Assembly (NCBI GenBank): GCA_022478985.1
Contig: JAKSZP010010636.1
Coordinates: forward strand, 62,001 to 126,000
Length of the DNA: 64,000 bases
Source: Massospora cicadina
Taxonomy: Eukaryota > Entomophthoromycota > Entomophthoromycetes > Entomophthorales > Entomophthoraceae
Direction: 5' to 3'
The notes under the pieces were generated by a model. The model worked only from the letters and a program-made list of their open reading frames with translations, did not search any database and had not been told where the DNA came from. This document shows, piece by piece, positions 54,911 through 64,000 of the stretch. Positions within the stretch are counted from its first letter, which is position 1; each line of letters starts with the position of its first letter. Position numbers and translations under genes: made by a program.

Positions 54911-55500
54911 CTATGAACCTGGGTATAAAAATGGAACGAGGGCATAAAGAAGCTTCACATCCTCTGCATCTACTGTATTGGGTGGCAACTTATTCTTAAG
55001 CCCAATATTCTGATAGTCTATTCGACAGATTGAGGTATGATACTCTATGATGCAGATACGCTTCTTTGGGGCCCCTTTTTTGGTTAGGAATTTAAACATT
55101 AGTGGTCCTGATATCCCAAATGAGAGGTAATGTTCCCTGTGGTTAAATATACAGTTAATTCTTTCATTAAAAGTGCTCCAAAAAGTAAGTAATAACTGTT
55201 TTTTTAAACATTAGAAGGCAGATTAATAGGAAGATTTTCAAACATCAGAATAATGCAGATTATTCTCTGCGATGCTCAAGTGGCTTAGCTCCTACAGTTC
55301 CATATTCATCCCCATGAAATAAGTCAGGGGGCCAGTTTAATCTTTTAATTAATCCAGAGGATATAAAGTTAATGGGGACTCAGTATCAATAACCAGAACT
55401 TTAACTTTATGAACACTAAGTCTACACCATATAACTGAGTTTCCAAGTTGAGAACTATCTGCTAGAAGGCAGTAAGAGGGTATTTGAAGTGAAGATAGCT
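54911..55500 (-). pseudogene. F2 protease-linker region, uncertain
   Basis: The frame 54911-55099 (GPLMFKFLTKKGAPKKRICII) and a stretch near 55360-55440 reading VLVIDTESPLTLY may be protease remnants; the DTG-like motif is DTE. Assignment rests on position between gag and RT. Confidence 0.35.
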
Positions 55501-56507
55501 GGGGTTTTTGTTTAGGTTAAACTAGGGTTTTCTCAATTTTTTAAAAATTTAGGCAGCTAAGCCCTGACTTTTCTAGTGGAGCTGACTTTACTTTGTTGTG
55601 GTGATTGTTTAATATAAATTTTTAAGGAAATTTAGGTTCCTATTGCCTTGAATAGAAGTTATCACGTCAATTTCGACTAAGGCAGCTAATATAAATCAGC
55701 CAGAATGGCTAGGTATGGGGCTAATCGGATGAGGCATTCAGGGTTCATCAACAGAGGGAGCCTCTTTACTTAAGCTGACTGATATTTTTCAGCCTTGTTC
55801 TGAGGGCAATGATAGCAGCGGTTGATGGTATGGTTGGAAACATCTGCAATAAATTCAGAATTTCCTGGGATAATTGCATCAGAAGGAATTACTTCTAGGA
55901 CTGGGCATCAAACTTTAAGGGTAGGTTGGGTAGAATCAGAGGTCTTAAGGAGATTAGGAAGAACCTCCATAGAGCTTCTTTAAGGTTAATAACGAGAGTA
56001 TTTAATAACTAACTGTCTAAAAGATATTTCTGAATATTTGCTTAGCCTTAAACGCTGATAAAGCAGCTGTAATGGCATATTCCAATTTGAGCTAATTCTC
56101 CTTGACTAAAGTTTGGGCCTTAAGATAAAACTGTTGGGCAAACTCATTAATATATTCTCCTTGTTTTAGATGATCCCATAACATCTTGTTTTTAGTTGAC
56201 AAGAGCTAGCTCACTCCTGAAATACTAGAGTAGAGCAGTTTTTGCTTCATTACAAGTGCAGCAGGTCATTAAATAAGGCTTCATCATCTCACGCCACTCA
56301 GATGAAGCAACTGCTAAGTGCATGAGATGGTAATAGTATGTAACCCCAATGGTACTCTCCTGGCAGTACATAAAGGCGAAAAATCTTCCCTCCCCCAGGA
56401 ATTCCTGTTCTTGAAGGAGGTCTTAAACAAGCTTACCTGGTTTAGGTTAATGATCTTACGAAATGAATAGACACCAAGGATGCCCCTTAGTTCTAGGAGA
56501 ATTGGTA

Positions 56508-56705
56508 TTAGTAAAGGTGTTTGTGTGATGAAATGGAATTTAGTTGTTGATGCATTACGTTTAAATAGCCACTAACACAGTCAACAAGCTCATGGGCAGC
56601 ACGTAATGACATTTTAGCGGCATAAAACAAAGTCTCTTGCCTAATTTTGCTCTGTATAATAGAAGTTATCCCTTGTATTTCAAGTTTGTTGCTGATCAAT
56701 GGCAT
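56508..56705 (-). pseudogene. F2 gag N-terminal remnant
   Basis: A 65-codon frame shortly after the PBS, with AAKMSLRAAHELVDCVSGYLNVM matching the F1 gag segment around ALCAAHDWMDL. Downstream gag is unreadable. Confidence 0.45.
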
Positions 56706-56828
56706 AGCTTTGATGTTCCATCCTTGCTTGGAGCTTTCTATGTTAACAAACCATGTGAAGTAAACCTACATGATTGTCAAGATCTTATGGAGACTCATAA
56801 AATACCTGGCAGGGGGCAGAAAACTTTT

Positions 56829-57358
56829 GGTGATGAAGGATTAATCCAACTGTCCTTGAATTAGTGTTGATCTTCCAAAAGCCCAGAAGTAAGGTCTTAA
56901 TTTACTTAAAACTTAAATATGCAATTAAGGAAAAACTACTTAATTAATGAATATACTTATATTGCGCTATATTACAGTGATAAAAGAATAAATTTTAGCA
57001 AATAGCAAGTACACCTTGTTTATTTGGCCGTTCAATATTCTAGATGAAGAAGGATTCAAGCTATAGGGATAATTGTGAAGGCCTCTGAGCCAAGACATAT
57101 ACTGATTTGCTCTTTGAAGGGTTCTGTGACATAGTTTTCTACTTAGAAATTGTAGTATTAGATCGCCTAAATTGGGCTTGGTCTCCAACACTGAAAGGAT
57201 TTGACTCTGTGGTTCAGGACTGATCCCTGACAGCATTATTGGCCAAAACATAAAAACTGGTTTAAACTCACTATCAGAGATAATTAAACTTTTAGTTTGG
57301 GTTAAAACCTTGAAAACAATATTAGTCCTATTTTTGGATTATACTGGAATTACAACAA
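56829..57358 (-). repeat. F2 5' LTR
   Basis: Starts TGTTGTAATTCCAG (minus) and ends near CCTTCATCA, followed by the candidate PBS TGCCCCCTGCCAGG at 56804-56820. Confidence 0.78.
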
Positions 57359-58257
57359 CTGTAATGTTAATTTTATCTAACTAATGCAAGTTTTTCAAGT
57401 ATATAATAATATTGAAAATCAACTTGTGAACTAAAACAAGTCATACTACAAGAAGCTTAAACACTTGAACGGTACCAATATAAGATAGAAAGGTCAGCAC
57501 AAAGAGATAATTGCACATTGCAAAATAATAGAAATAGTTTGATAATGCACAATTACCTATAGAACTATAGCATGACTTTGTAAAGATATAAATATGGCGC
57601 AATGATATATGTGATTATGAGGCATTCTATAGAAATCATATTACCTTAATTTCTGATAAAGAAAATAATATTGATATCATCAAGGATGCAGAGGAGGGGC
57701 GTCATATTAGTTGCACAACAGATTCCAGATGGCTTAGGTCAAGGGTTGATGTCCCAGAGGTCAAAAACAATTTAAAATAAGTAATATGTTGGAGTGGTGG
57801 TTGAAAAATGAACTTTCTATATTTTGGGTCTACAAACAGACACTAAAAAATAGATTTATATTTGCAAAAAATGGCACAAACTTCACTATCCTAGAGCTTG
57901 TGGTGACTTATTGTATACACAGATATTGAATGCCATGAATAATGAATGAATAATTCTCTATGAGAATAATATATCCAAGCTTTATTATAGTGTTGTCCTA
58001 CCTAAAAATCTTTAAATCCACCTTTTACAGGTAGCTGAGTTGACACCAATTTAGTATATGGAATTGAAAAAAGGTACTAAATTGTCAATGTTAATGTGTA
58101 CAAGCTATTTGATGCACATTTGCAATTTTGAGTTGAAAGCTTGTAGTTTATTTATTAAATCCAATTAAAAATAGAGGAATTTGGTAATAAAAGCCCATTA
58201 TAACCTAAATAAAGTTTATAGTTTGCCATTAAGTTTATTATTAGTTTTATTCATTTA
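57359..58257 (-). other. AT-rich spacer, nothing recognised
   Basis: No open frame of interest and no match to the window's repeat families. Composition is strongly AT-rich. Strand is not meaningful. Confidence 0.4.
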
Positions 58258-58510
58258 TTAAGAATATTGATGAAACATAGAAAATTTATTTGAGGTATGC
58301 CAACTAGGATGGATATTACCAAGATAGAAAACTTCAATGAAACAAACCAAAATATGAATCAACTGCCTAAAATGAGCAGCGAGACAAAAAAAGGAAAAAT
58401 GATAAAAATAACTGACTAGGTGGCACAGAAGCGAGCCACTTATTCCATCATGGTGGAGGGGGAGGGGGATCAGGTGGATCATCATCTGTCTCAGCATTAA
58501 AAAATGGATT
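58258..58510 (-). mobile_element. Element E, 3' fragment E3
   Basis: Minus-strand sequence starting at the A3 LTR junction. It reads GATGATCCACCTGATCCCCC and CCACCATGATGGAATAAG, then GGCATACCTCAAATAAA, matching the last ~240 bp of E2. A3 therefore landed next to or inside an E copy whose upstream part is outside the window or lost. Confidence 0.6.
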
Positions 58511-59356
58511 ATAAGGAGAGTGTCTATAACTCTCCTGTTCTCAGCGTGGTAGTTCTTGGTGCACAGGGCCAACGCAAGGGAACTAGCCGTTAGTATAAAA
58601 GTACCAAAGTCCAGCATAGGGTGCTGGAGCAATAATACCTTAAGTAGAAAAGCGTTATTATAGTATAAAATAACCAACTAAAAGTGATGCGGTGCATAAG
58701 GGAAGAAGAAATAAGCGTCCCAGGTTGGAGGGAACCTGTGTGATCCAACGGTGCACAAGGGGATAAACTAATAATATTTATAATGGAATGGTTGACATAG
58801 CGTGAGATCACCTTGAAGGGGTCCACACAGGATCATCCAAAATAACATAATAGAAAACAGGAAAATGGGGATAGTTTATTTGAAAAGTTGACCAACAAAA
58901 AATGATGGTCAAGGAAATCAAATTTAAACTTCGTCAGGGTAATTTGGGGTCTGCCAAAGTGGTCCCAAGCACCAATTCACCAATAGGCAAACACTCTCAT
59001 CCATATTAGTAGAATACACCAAAACAGACTTCACTTGAGTAACCTATTGAAGTTGTGTCCAACCTGAATGAGTAGTTTAGTAAATGGAACAGGTTATAAA
59101 ACCCTGTTCCTCAATAAACCGAATTGAACTGTCATTGTTAATATGATAAATTGTCCCTTTTACCGCCTGTGATGATGAAAGGGGCTACGCGTTATGCACC
59201 ACACTAGTACCAACCTGGAAATATTTGGCTTGTACCCAGCGTTGGTATAATGTGTGCTTGAGGTCAGGGAGGGCCTGAAGTTTCACCTCTGGGCCTCCTG
59301 GCGCCCAGCCTTATCCTTGGGGTTGATGCCTAATATCATGTTAATTAACCATGACA
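58511..59356 (-). repeat. A3 3' LTR
   Basis: 846 bp, TGTCATGG start at 59356 and CTCCTTAT end at 58511. It corresponds to A1 LTRs and to 63605-64000. A polypurine tract (AGGAGGATAGGG) precedes the start. Confidence 0.82.
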
Positions 59357-60530
59357 TTACCCTATCCTCCTGACAGGGACCAACACCCCTCCAGGGGCTT
59401 GCACAAGGGAAAAGTTTTTGTGGGCTGGGGCCAACTTTATAGCGGCAACAGTCAATTTGGGTTGAGATCCAGCGGCCTGGGGGAAACGCTTATGGAAGGC
59501 TTCAATCAGATCTTGGGCATTCACGCAGTCACACTCTGAGACCCAAATTTTCTCTATAGCGTCAAAAACCTTCCAAGATACCAACTACTCAAGTCTTTTT
59601 TTAACATGGCGGGAGGCTACTATTTCATCCACTTCCCATTCTGGCGCCCCATCCACGAGATAGGTCTCAGGAGTCTCTGGTGGGGGGCCCTCAAACAACG
59701 TCAATTTGCTCTCATTAAAGACAGAGAAGATCCAAAACAAAGAGTGAAGATCCAACTGGTATGAGGCATGGCCCAACTTTCTAACAACGCGGTAAGGGAC
59801 AATTTCTTTGGTCCCAGATTTTTGCTTAGCTGCTTGTAGGGATGTTATGAGCATCAAGCATCACAATATCCCCTTCTTTGTACGCTGGACCCACTTGTCG
59901 CTTACCATCAGCGTTCTCCTTATATATTTGCATTGTCGCCTCCAAACTTGTGTAAACTCCCTGGTGTACTTTCTTGATAGTATTGTCAAATTCCACCACA
60001 GCTTCAACCTTAGACCCACAGCAGGGCTCTATGTTAAAGGCGTGGTTAAAGACATGGTTAGCGAAAAAAGGGGGACAACTGATCGAAGAATGCAAAATGT
60101 TGTTGTAGCTAAACTGGGCCATAGGAAGGTGAGGAACCCAATCTTAATGATCTGCGGCGGTGTAGCACTGCAGGAACTGTTCCAAGCATTGGTTCACACG
60201 TTCAGTCTGCCCATCTGATTGAGGATAGTAGGAAGTTGAACGGCAGGGGCAAATCTGAAGAGTCTAACAACTCTTCCAAAAAGACAGAAGTAAACCGGGG
60301 TCCCTGATCACTAATAATTTCTTGGGAACCCTCATGAAGCGCAAACACATGAGTGACGAAAAGTCTAGCCATATCAGCCACGGTTATAGTAGTCTGTATG
60401 GAATAAAGTGGGAAAACTTTGTTAAACGGTCCACCACCACCATGATGGCATCATAACCATCAGAAACAGGTAATTCCACCATGAAATCCATTGATGGGAA
60501 AGTTTAGAGCCCTTCAACCTTTTGGACTGG
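59357..60530 (-). pseudogene. A3 integrase with C-terminal chromodomain
   Basis: Integrase core remnants near 60180-60530 ([26 protein letters not shown] and SDGQTERVNQ in shifting frames) appear to retain D, D and E. The frame 59826-60122 covers the segment VEFDNTIKKVHQGVY to GDIVML. The frame 59585-59857 reads IVPYRVVRKLGHASYQLDL, then FNESKLTLFEGP and PEWEVDEIVASRHVKKRLE. The frame 59357-59584 adds VSWKVFDAIEKIWVSECDC. These last two form a chromodomain split by a stop near 59585. A Gly-rich tail follows. Confidence 0.82.
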
Positions 60531-60642
60531 TACCAACAACCCCGCTAAAGGTTGACAATTTGATTTTCATTTGATTGCAAGTCAGGCACACTTTACAATA
60601 CCGTCCCACCTGAGCAGGCAAGCCCTTGCAATTGTAGATGCG

Positions 60643-61569
60643 TCATATTAACTCCAAAGTCTTTTCTTTCCAAGGATGACCAATGGTGAGTCCATCTTGA
60701 TGGTCCCAAATGATTTTCAGGCGAAGTGGTCCAGCAGGAACCCATAGGCACCCCTGAAACCACACTATCTCATCCTTCACATGATAATCCCTGGATAGAT
60801 CCTCTTGATTCAAAAAGCTCTTAGCAAGTACCATAGCACTTTGTCTGATAGCGGCTGAGAAATGACTACCTTTCTGAACATACTGTTTTCCTCCTCAATT
60901 CCAGAGGTGTAAGCGCTGGCCTGTTGGCCGGGGAGAGGGAAGTTGGGACACAATTTTTTTAGTGGAATCATCAAATGTGTGTTATGAACTTCTACCTCCT
61001 TGGAATCTGGAGCTAAAGTAGTATTGCGGCTCAAAGCATCCGCCAAACCATTATCCTTGCCCTTGGTGAACTCATAAGAGAATGAAAATTGGGCAAGGTC
61101 TCATGCCAACGGATCTGCCATGGGGTCAAGGCATGAGGTGCGCAGTAGTACAGCAAGGCACGGTGATCTGGATGTACCCAGAAAGGTTGAAGGAGCCATG
61201 CAAGTGGTGAGGCCAATAAGTCAGAGCCTCCACCACTGCTAGTAACTCCTTGTCATAAACGACGTAATTCAACGCAGGCAAAAACATTTTCCTATAAAAA
61301 TATCCCACCGGATGCTCTATTCCAACTTCGCCTACTTGTAACAAGGCAGCTGCTATGGCGAAGTTGGAGGCATCAGTGAACAAAATGAACTCTATTGAAG
61401 GGTCAACATGGCGAAGGATAGACGTAGATAACAGGGTGCACTTCACTGTTTGGAAAGCATCCTCCAAAATGGGGGACCATTGAAGCACTTTTGCACCTTT
61501 AGCACTGTATAAGGGTGCTGCCACCTCAGAAAGATTGGGCTTGAACTTCTTGAGAAACGTACACGTCAC
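60643..61569 (-). pseudogene. A3 RNase H and integrase N-terminus
   Basis: The frame 61126-61569 holds FILFTDASNFAIAAALLQ (catalytic Asp), EHPVGYFYRKM and YDKELLAVVEALTYW. The frame 60810-61046 begins ADALSRN (RNase H end) and continues into the integrase linker. The frame 60643-60834 has HVKDEIVWFQGCLWVP and HQDG..IGHPWKEKTLEL, the zinc-binding start. It matches A1 29440-30451 with fewer lesions. Confidence 0.8.
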
Positions 61570-62230
61570 CTAAAACTCCTCAATTTCTTGACTAAAGTGG
61601 GGGTGAGCCGCTTATGAATTGCCTTCTCCTTGTCTGGAGTTATCATATGTCCATGGTCAAACATGACGTTGCCCAGTAAAGTGACCTGGGACTTGAAAAA
61701 TTCACACTTGCTAATCTTCAGCATAAGGCTGGCTGCCTTTAACCTCTCCACCACTTGCTGAAGGTGTACTACATGGGACTCATGATCCTGGGAAAACACT
61801 ATTATATCATCCATGTAGGCAACCGCGCATACCCCTACAAGTCCCCAAAGCTGCATCAATGCGGCTTTGAAAGATAGCAGGGGCATTCTTAAGCCCAAAG
61901 GGCATGACCCAAAGCTTGAAAACCGCTTTTCTGGTATGAAATGCAGTTAACCACTCTTTTCCCTTTTTAATCCAAATCTGATTAAACGCGTTGAGGCAAT
62001 CCAGCTTGGAGAAGACCTTAGCCTTCTCCACATAACGCGCAAACTGAGAATCTAGAGGGATGAGATGCAGATCTGATACAGTGACATTATTGAAGTTCCC
62101 ATAGTCTATGCACGGGCGTAGAGTACCATCAGCCTTCTCAATAAAGAGAAGTGGGGAGCATAAAGGGGAGGTACGCTGAAAAATAGCGCCTTTGGATAAC
62201 TGCTCCTAAACCACACATCTTAAGCCTCTT
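61566..62230 (-). pseudogene. A3 reverse transcriptase
   Basis: KAKVFSKLDCLNAFNQI (palm Asp intact), VMPFGLKNAPAIFQ, then after a frame change VCAVAYMDDIIVFSQD with YMDD at 61806-61817, HLQQVVERL, LKISKCEFF and VMFDHGHMI. N-terminal strands including LYCEKADGTLRPCIDYGN can be followed near 62090-62160. Confidence 0.83.
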
Positions 62231-62306
62231 CCTCTTGAGCAATCAATGGGTAAATGGGAGAAGAAATATGCACCAAATCCACAGTGAGCTTGAACTCACA
62301 ATCGAA

Positions 62307-62996
62307 CTAAGAATGATCAGGTAGTGCATTAGCAGATGCGGCATCAAAAGAAGATTCCAAACCCTCCAAACAAGAAGGTAGGTGAACTTCCACGGTGGGA
62401 TTTAGCATAGAAGCAAGATTAAGAGTGTGAAGGTGGGGCCAGTGGGGCAATTCACCCTGGTCATTTGCCTCCAACAAGGGAATAACTAATATGCGAACAT
62501 TATTTAATGTTAGGGTTAGGGTATTTTCTTTCAAGTTGCTTATAACGTCAAGCTTCCGCCACCACTCTGCACCCAAGATAATAGGGTACAAGAGGTTTTT
62601 GATAGCATGGAAGTGATTGGACAAGTGGTACTTGCCGACCTGATAGTCCACAGTACCAATGATCTTCATAGTGGGAATACCTTGGGACGCCCCTCCCCTA
62701 ACTATACCAACTGTCAAGTAACTCAGCCCAAGGTAATCGGCTAGGCTCAGGTCCATATTGTTTTTGGTGGCGCCAGTATTTACCAGAATAGTGGTGCTGA
62801 GTTTTCTTAAAAGGGAGAAAAGGATAGCAGTCAGTAGAAAAAGCCCAGAATGGTCTTTATTAATAGCAGACAGCGTCGGAATATTACCAACAAACTTATC
62901 CTCTGGCATTAACATGTCACCCTGGTATGATTTAGAATTGAATAATGGAGAGGTATATTTGGCCACTCTTACTACTGAGGCCACATATCCAACCAT
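62307..62996 (-). pseudogene. A3 protease region, catalytic Asp lost
   Basis: A 229-codon open frame. It starts MVGYVASVVRVAKYTSPLF. The retropepsin core is ILVNTGATKNNMD near 62755-62790, with the family Asp replaced by Asn (A1 has VDTGA). After it come IIGTVDYQVGKYHL, LYPIILGAEWWRKLDVI and TLTLTLNNVRILVIPL, then an acidic/Pro linker. Open but catalytically dead by one transition. Confidence 0.8.
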
Positions 62997-63079
62997 ATCT
63001 TAAGCAGGGACATAAACAGTGTTGTATTGTAAGTGCAGCTCCTTTTCAACTTCCTGAGTGATGCTAATCATGGAAGAGG

Positions 63080-63295
63080 TCAAACGGGGATTATCTGGGG
63101 TGATTTGATACACAGGAATATGATCCATTTATGTGCCAAGAGAGAAAAATATGGTTCAGAGGTATACATAGTGTTTTCATTATAAAACGCGTTTTTAGAT
63201 GTGAATGACCCTATTCTCATAACAGCAATGAAATGCCCAACGTTATCCAAGGCCAACGCCCCCAGGGCCATCTTCGCCAATTCTTCCAGTATCAT
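63080..63295 (-). pseudogene. A3 short ORF upstream of protease
   Basis: 71 codons, LALDNVGHF...KNAFYNENTMYTSEPYF, aligned with A1 25044-25274. No known motif. The adjoining bases encode QEVEKEL and then run directly into the protease frame, giving the empty-site sequence for the E2 insertion. Confidence 0.5.
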
Positions 63296-63604
63296 CTAAA
63301 TGTGCTGTTAAAGTAAAGCCTATTTATTTAAATTTAATTTGGTAATTTTGGCGGAAACTTGGGGAATCATGACTTTTGGACCTCAAAGAGTCCGTATCCA
63401 CCAGATATGAGCATGAAGGGTGGGTACTTTCCAGTTGGAGGCAACCATGATAATGATGAGATGCTCCAACCTTCGGGGAAAAGAGGCAACAGCGGTGTGG
63501 CTGACCACAGCCAAAGCTCACAGCCAGCGCCCACCATTTACACTTTGGAAATGTTACATATGGAAAAAGCTTGTGCAACTAAAATTAAGTGATTGGTTGA
63601 CTAA

Positions 63605-64000
63605 TGTAAGGAGAGTGTCTATAACTCTCCTGTTCCCAGCGTGGTAGTGCTTGGTGCACAGGGCCAACACCAGGGAACTAGCCGTTAGTACAAAAAGTAC
63701 TAAAGCCCATCATAGGGTGCTGGAACAATAATACATTAAGTAGAAAAGCGTTATTTTAACATAAAATAACCAACTAAAAGTGATGTGGTGGACAAGGGAA
63801 GAAGGGGTAAGCATCCCAGGTTGGAGGGAACCTGGACGACCCAACGGTGCACAAGGGGATGAACTAATCATAATTAAAATGGAATGGTTAACAAAGCGCA
63901 AGCCCTCCTTGAAGGGGTCCACTCACAGGATTGTCCAAAATAACATATTAGAAAATGGGAAAATGGGGAAAGTTTATTTGGAAATTTGGCCAACAAAGAA
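63605..64000 (-). repeat. A3 5' LTR, partial
   Basis: Reads from GGAGAGTGTCTATAACTCTCC at 63610 and matches 58511-58900 of the 3' LTR at high identity. The start of the LTR lies beyond the window. Confidence 0.8.

Larger units (their letters stand above)
51462..57358 (-). mobile_element. F2: Ty3/gypsy LTR retrotransposon, decayed
   Basis: Minus-strand relative of F1 with LTRs at 56829-57358 (5') and 51462-51995 (3'). LTR starts TGTCAG/TGTTGT correspond to the F1 TGTCAG. It shares with F1 the PBS position, the gag AAH motif, the EEY linker, the RT/RNase H/integrase blocks and the polypurine AGATCTAGA. Stops and frameshifts are everywhere, and integrase has lost catalytic Asp residues. Length is ~5.9 kb. 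Confidence 0.82.
58511..64000 (-). mobile_element. A3: chromovirus (Ty3/gypsy), partial at window end
   Basis: Same family as A1, on the minus strand and better preserved. The 3' LTR is at 58511-59356. The internal region runs from the chromodomain (left) to the leader (right), and the 5' LTR begins at 63605 and runs off the window. It lacks the E insertion, so the short ORF (63080-63295) passes directly to the protease frame. Most domains remain readable, but frameshifts separate them and the protease catalytic Asp is lost. Confidence 0.88.

Noticed and set aside
1..64000. Host protein-coding genes
   Set aside because: All frames with recognisable motifs belong to transposable elements. Remaining frames are short, AT-rich and without domains or convincing splice structure.
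1..64000. CRISPR arrays or bacterial operons
   Set aside because: No regularly spaced direct repeats and no bacterial gene organisation; all content is eukaryotic retroelements and a mariner.

Overview
This window is eukaryotic, AT-rich and built almost entirely from transposable elements in different stages of decay. I found no host protein gene, rRNA, functional tRNA or CRISPR array. Chromodomain-bearing Ty3/gypsy elements (chromoviruses), LINEs whose ORF1 carries a CCHC zinc knuckle and whose ORF2 is endonuclease-RT-CCHC (Tad1-like layout), a tRNA-derived SINE and a mariner relic fit a repeat-bloated fungal genome, such as a large-genome rust or an early-diverging fungus. The species cannot be named from this sequence.

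Layout, left to right. 1-1830: copy E1 (minus) of an RT-less element family, here called E. It encodes a zinc-knuckle protein related to the LINE ORF1 plus a second helical ORF. 1831-7094: nearly full-length LINE copy LINE1 (minus). 7095-17910: an old LINE copy, L3 (minus), split by a mariner (7836-15760), which is itself split by a Ty3/gypsy element F1 (8060-14730, plus). F1 in turn holds a ~610-bp insertion. 17911-20640: very AT-rich, no gene seen. 20641-21115: a GC-richer island. 21740-22160: a LINE endonuclease fragment plus an E-like tail. 22230-23839: repeat family G, copy G1. 23840-37790: chromovirus A1 (plus), with element E2 inserted before its protease (8-bp target duplication, itself holding an LTR-like copy B-a) and LINE2 inserted in its 3' LTR (16-bp target duplication). 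37791-44049: a second chromovirus, C (minus), holding G2, a SINE and a B-type 5' LTR. 44050-45675: G3. 47178-47761: solo B LTR. 48350-49740: E5 remnant. 50388-50517: SINE copy 2. 50757-51130: second endonuclease-fragment/tail composite. 51462-57358: gypsy F2 (minus), a relative of F1. 58258-58510: end of E3. 58511-64000: chromovirus A3 (minus), whose 5' LTR runs off the window.

Nothing here looks fully competent. Most reading frames carry stops, frameshifts or lost catalytic residues. LINE2 is probably among the younger insertions, because its target duplication is perfect and the other LTR of the same host element preserves the empty site. The nesting gives a relative order of insertion. Three micro-insertions of 17-44 bp share one 3' core and have perfect 17-19 bp target duplications. 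They suggest an active LINE machinery that mobilised a small RNA and left severely 5'-truncated copies. The other most unusual item is the E family, which resembles a LINE reduced to its ORF1, comparable in concept to mammalian HAL1.
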